Shown here: positions 63,401 through 64,000 of the stretch, piece by piece
Layout of the letters: each line of letters opens with the position of its first letter
Position numbering within the stretch: the stretch's first letter is position 1
NCBI RefSeq assembly: GCF_002078875.1
Contig: NC_034419.1
Span: 17,701,090 to 17,765,089, forward strand
Source of the DNA: Numida meleagris
Taxonomy: Eukaryota; Chordata; Aves; Galliformes; Numididae
DNA length: 64,000 nucleotides
Reading direction: 5' to 3'
Program-made: the position numbers and the translations under genes
The notes under the pieces: generated by a model
Database searches by the model: none
Told to the model about the DNA's origin: nothing
The model's input: the letters and a program-made list of their open reading frames with translations, nothing else

Positions 63401-64000
63401 TATGAGGTAGAATCACATAATGTCTCTGCATGATAGGGAAGGCTGATTAATATAACATTAAGCAATATGCTTTCCAAGAGGTCAACAGGCAGAAATTTCA
63501 CAATTTCACAATTCAAATTCCTATTATTTTTTATTCTAAATGTTGTCTTTCTGGTCTCATTTCACCATGTTGCAATGGAGTAATTATCTCTGTATTATAC
63601 ATGTTACTGTGCACAGTTTGAGGAACTAAAAATAAACTGTGGCTTTACTGATACAGTTTTTGACTGATACGTTTTTTGACTTTGTCATAGATAATTTATG
63701 GAATAATTTTACACTTCTGCAACACCCAACTCACAATTCACATTCCAATATATGTGGTGTCATTTGCAATTTGCAATGGATTCTTAATGAAATTCTTTGG
63801 ATCCTACCTTCTAAATGTTTCATTTTATGCTTGGCCAGAAGAGTGAAAGTGTGTTCATATACATTTATACATTGTAAATGGAAATAAAGCTATGATCTGG
63901 CTCATCTTTCTAATCTATTTATCCTCCCAGCTCCCCCAGTGCTACGAGGAATATGATCATCTGCATTACACGGGTAGAGAAGTAAGAAACGAGAAGCTAG
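60469..64000. other. gene-free region
   Basis: No gene is supportable. A plus-strand frame of 113 codons (60469-60810) is open and unrecognised. A T16 run lies at 61087-61102. The minus-strand frames at 62898-63178 lie in a small GC-richer patch. The remainder is AT-rich, with short imperfect tandem repeats near 63496-63514 and 63647. Confidence 0.5.
63647..63678 (+). repeat. two-copy 16-bp tandem repeat
   Basis: ACTGATACAGTTTTTG is followed directly by ACTGATACGTTTTTTG, a recent-looking small duplication with two changes. Confidence 0.85.

Overview
The window looks like nuclear DNA of a bird, most likely a galliform. Three lines of evidence support this. There are several 5'-truncated CR1 LINE tails on both strands, the dominant avian interspersed repeat. 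There is one truncated mariner copy that resembles, from memory, the Galluhop/Mariner1_GG family. The remainder is AT-rich single-copy-looking DNA with short microsatellites. No database was searched, so the species call is inference.

I found no protein-coding gene, tRNA, rRNA or CRISPR array that I could support. The longest open frames (about 140-173 codons) overlap other frames on both strands, lack recognisable domains and have no convincing splice architecture. The window reads as an intergenic gene desert or the inside of a very large intron. Short exons of a long gene, or a lncRNA, cannot be excluded by eye.

Layout: 1-12706 is unique-looking DNA. The mariner 3' end lies at 12707-12853, followed by a perfect 12-bp-arm palindrome at 13079-13103. 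Two diverged direct copies of a 164-bp unit lie at 18176-18339 and 19105-19267. A CTT microsatellite and a CR1 tail lie at 24303-24584. A long quiet stretch contains an 11-bp-stem hairpin at 29016. A CR1 relic lies at 38440. A degenerate tandem array of about 47 bp lies at 40227-40500. A GC-rich kilobase lies at 43498-44560. CR1 tails lie at 45676-46008 and 50370-50740, the second preceded by a possible LTR-like repeat. A very uncertain retroviral pol-like relic lies at 52327-52836 (minus). A TATA-like core lies at 54678. A CpG cluster at 58780-59112 abuts an AT-rich, homeodomain-motif-rich block at 59380-60080, and an old antisense CR1 lies at 60130-60468.

The window therefore holds no visible pathway or operon. 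Its most interesting content is candidate cis-regulatory DNA (the CpG cluster with its AT-rich neighbour, and the duplicated AP-1-like unit) plus decayed mobile elements. I did not find a convincing new biological system.
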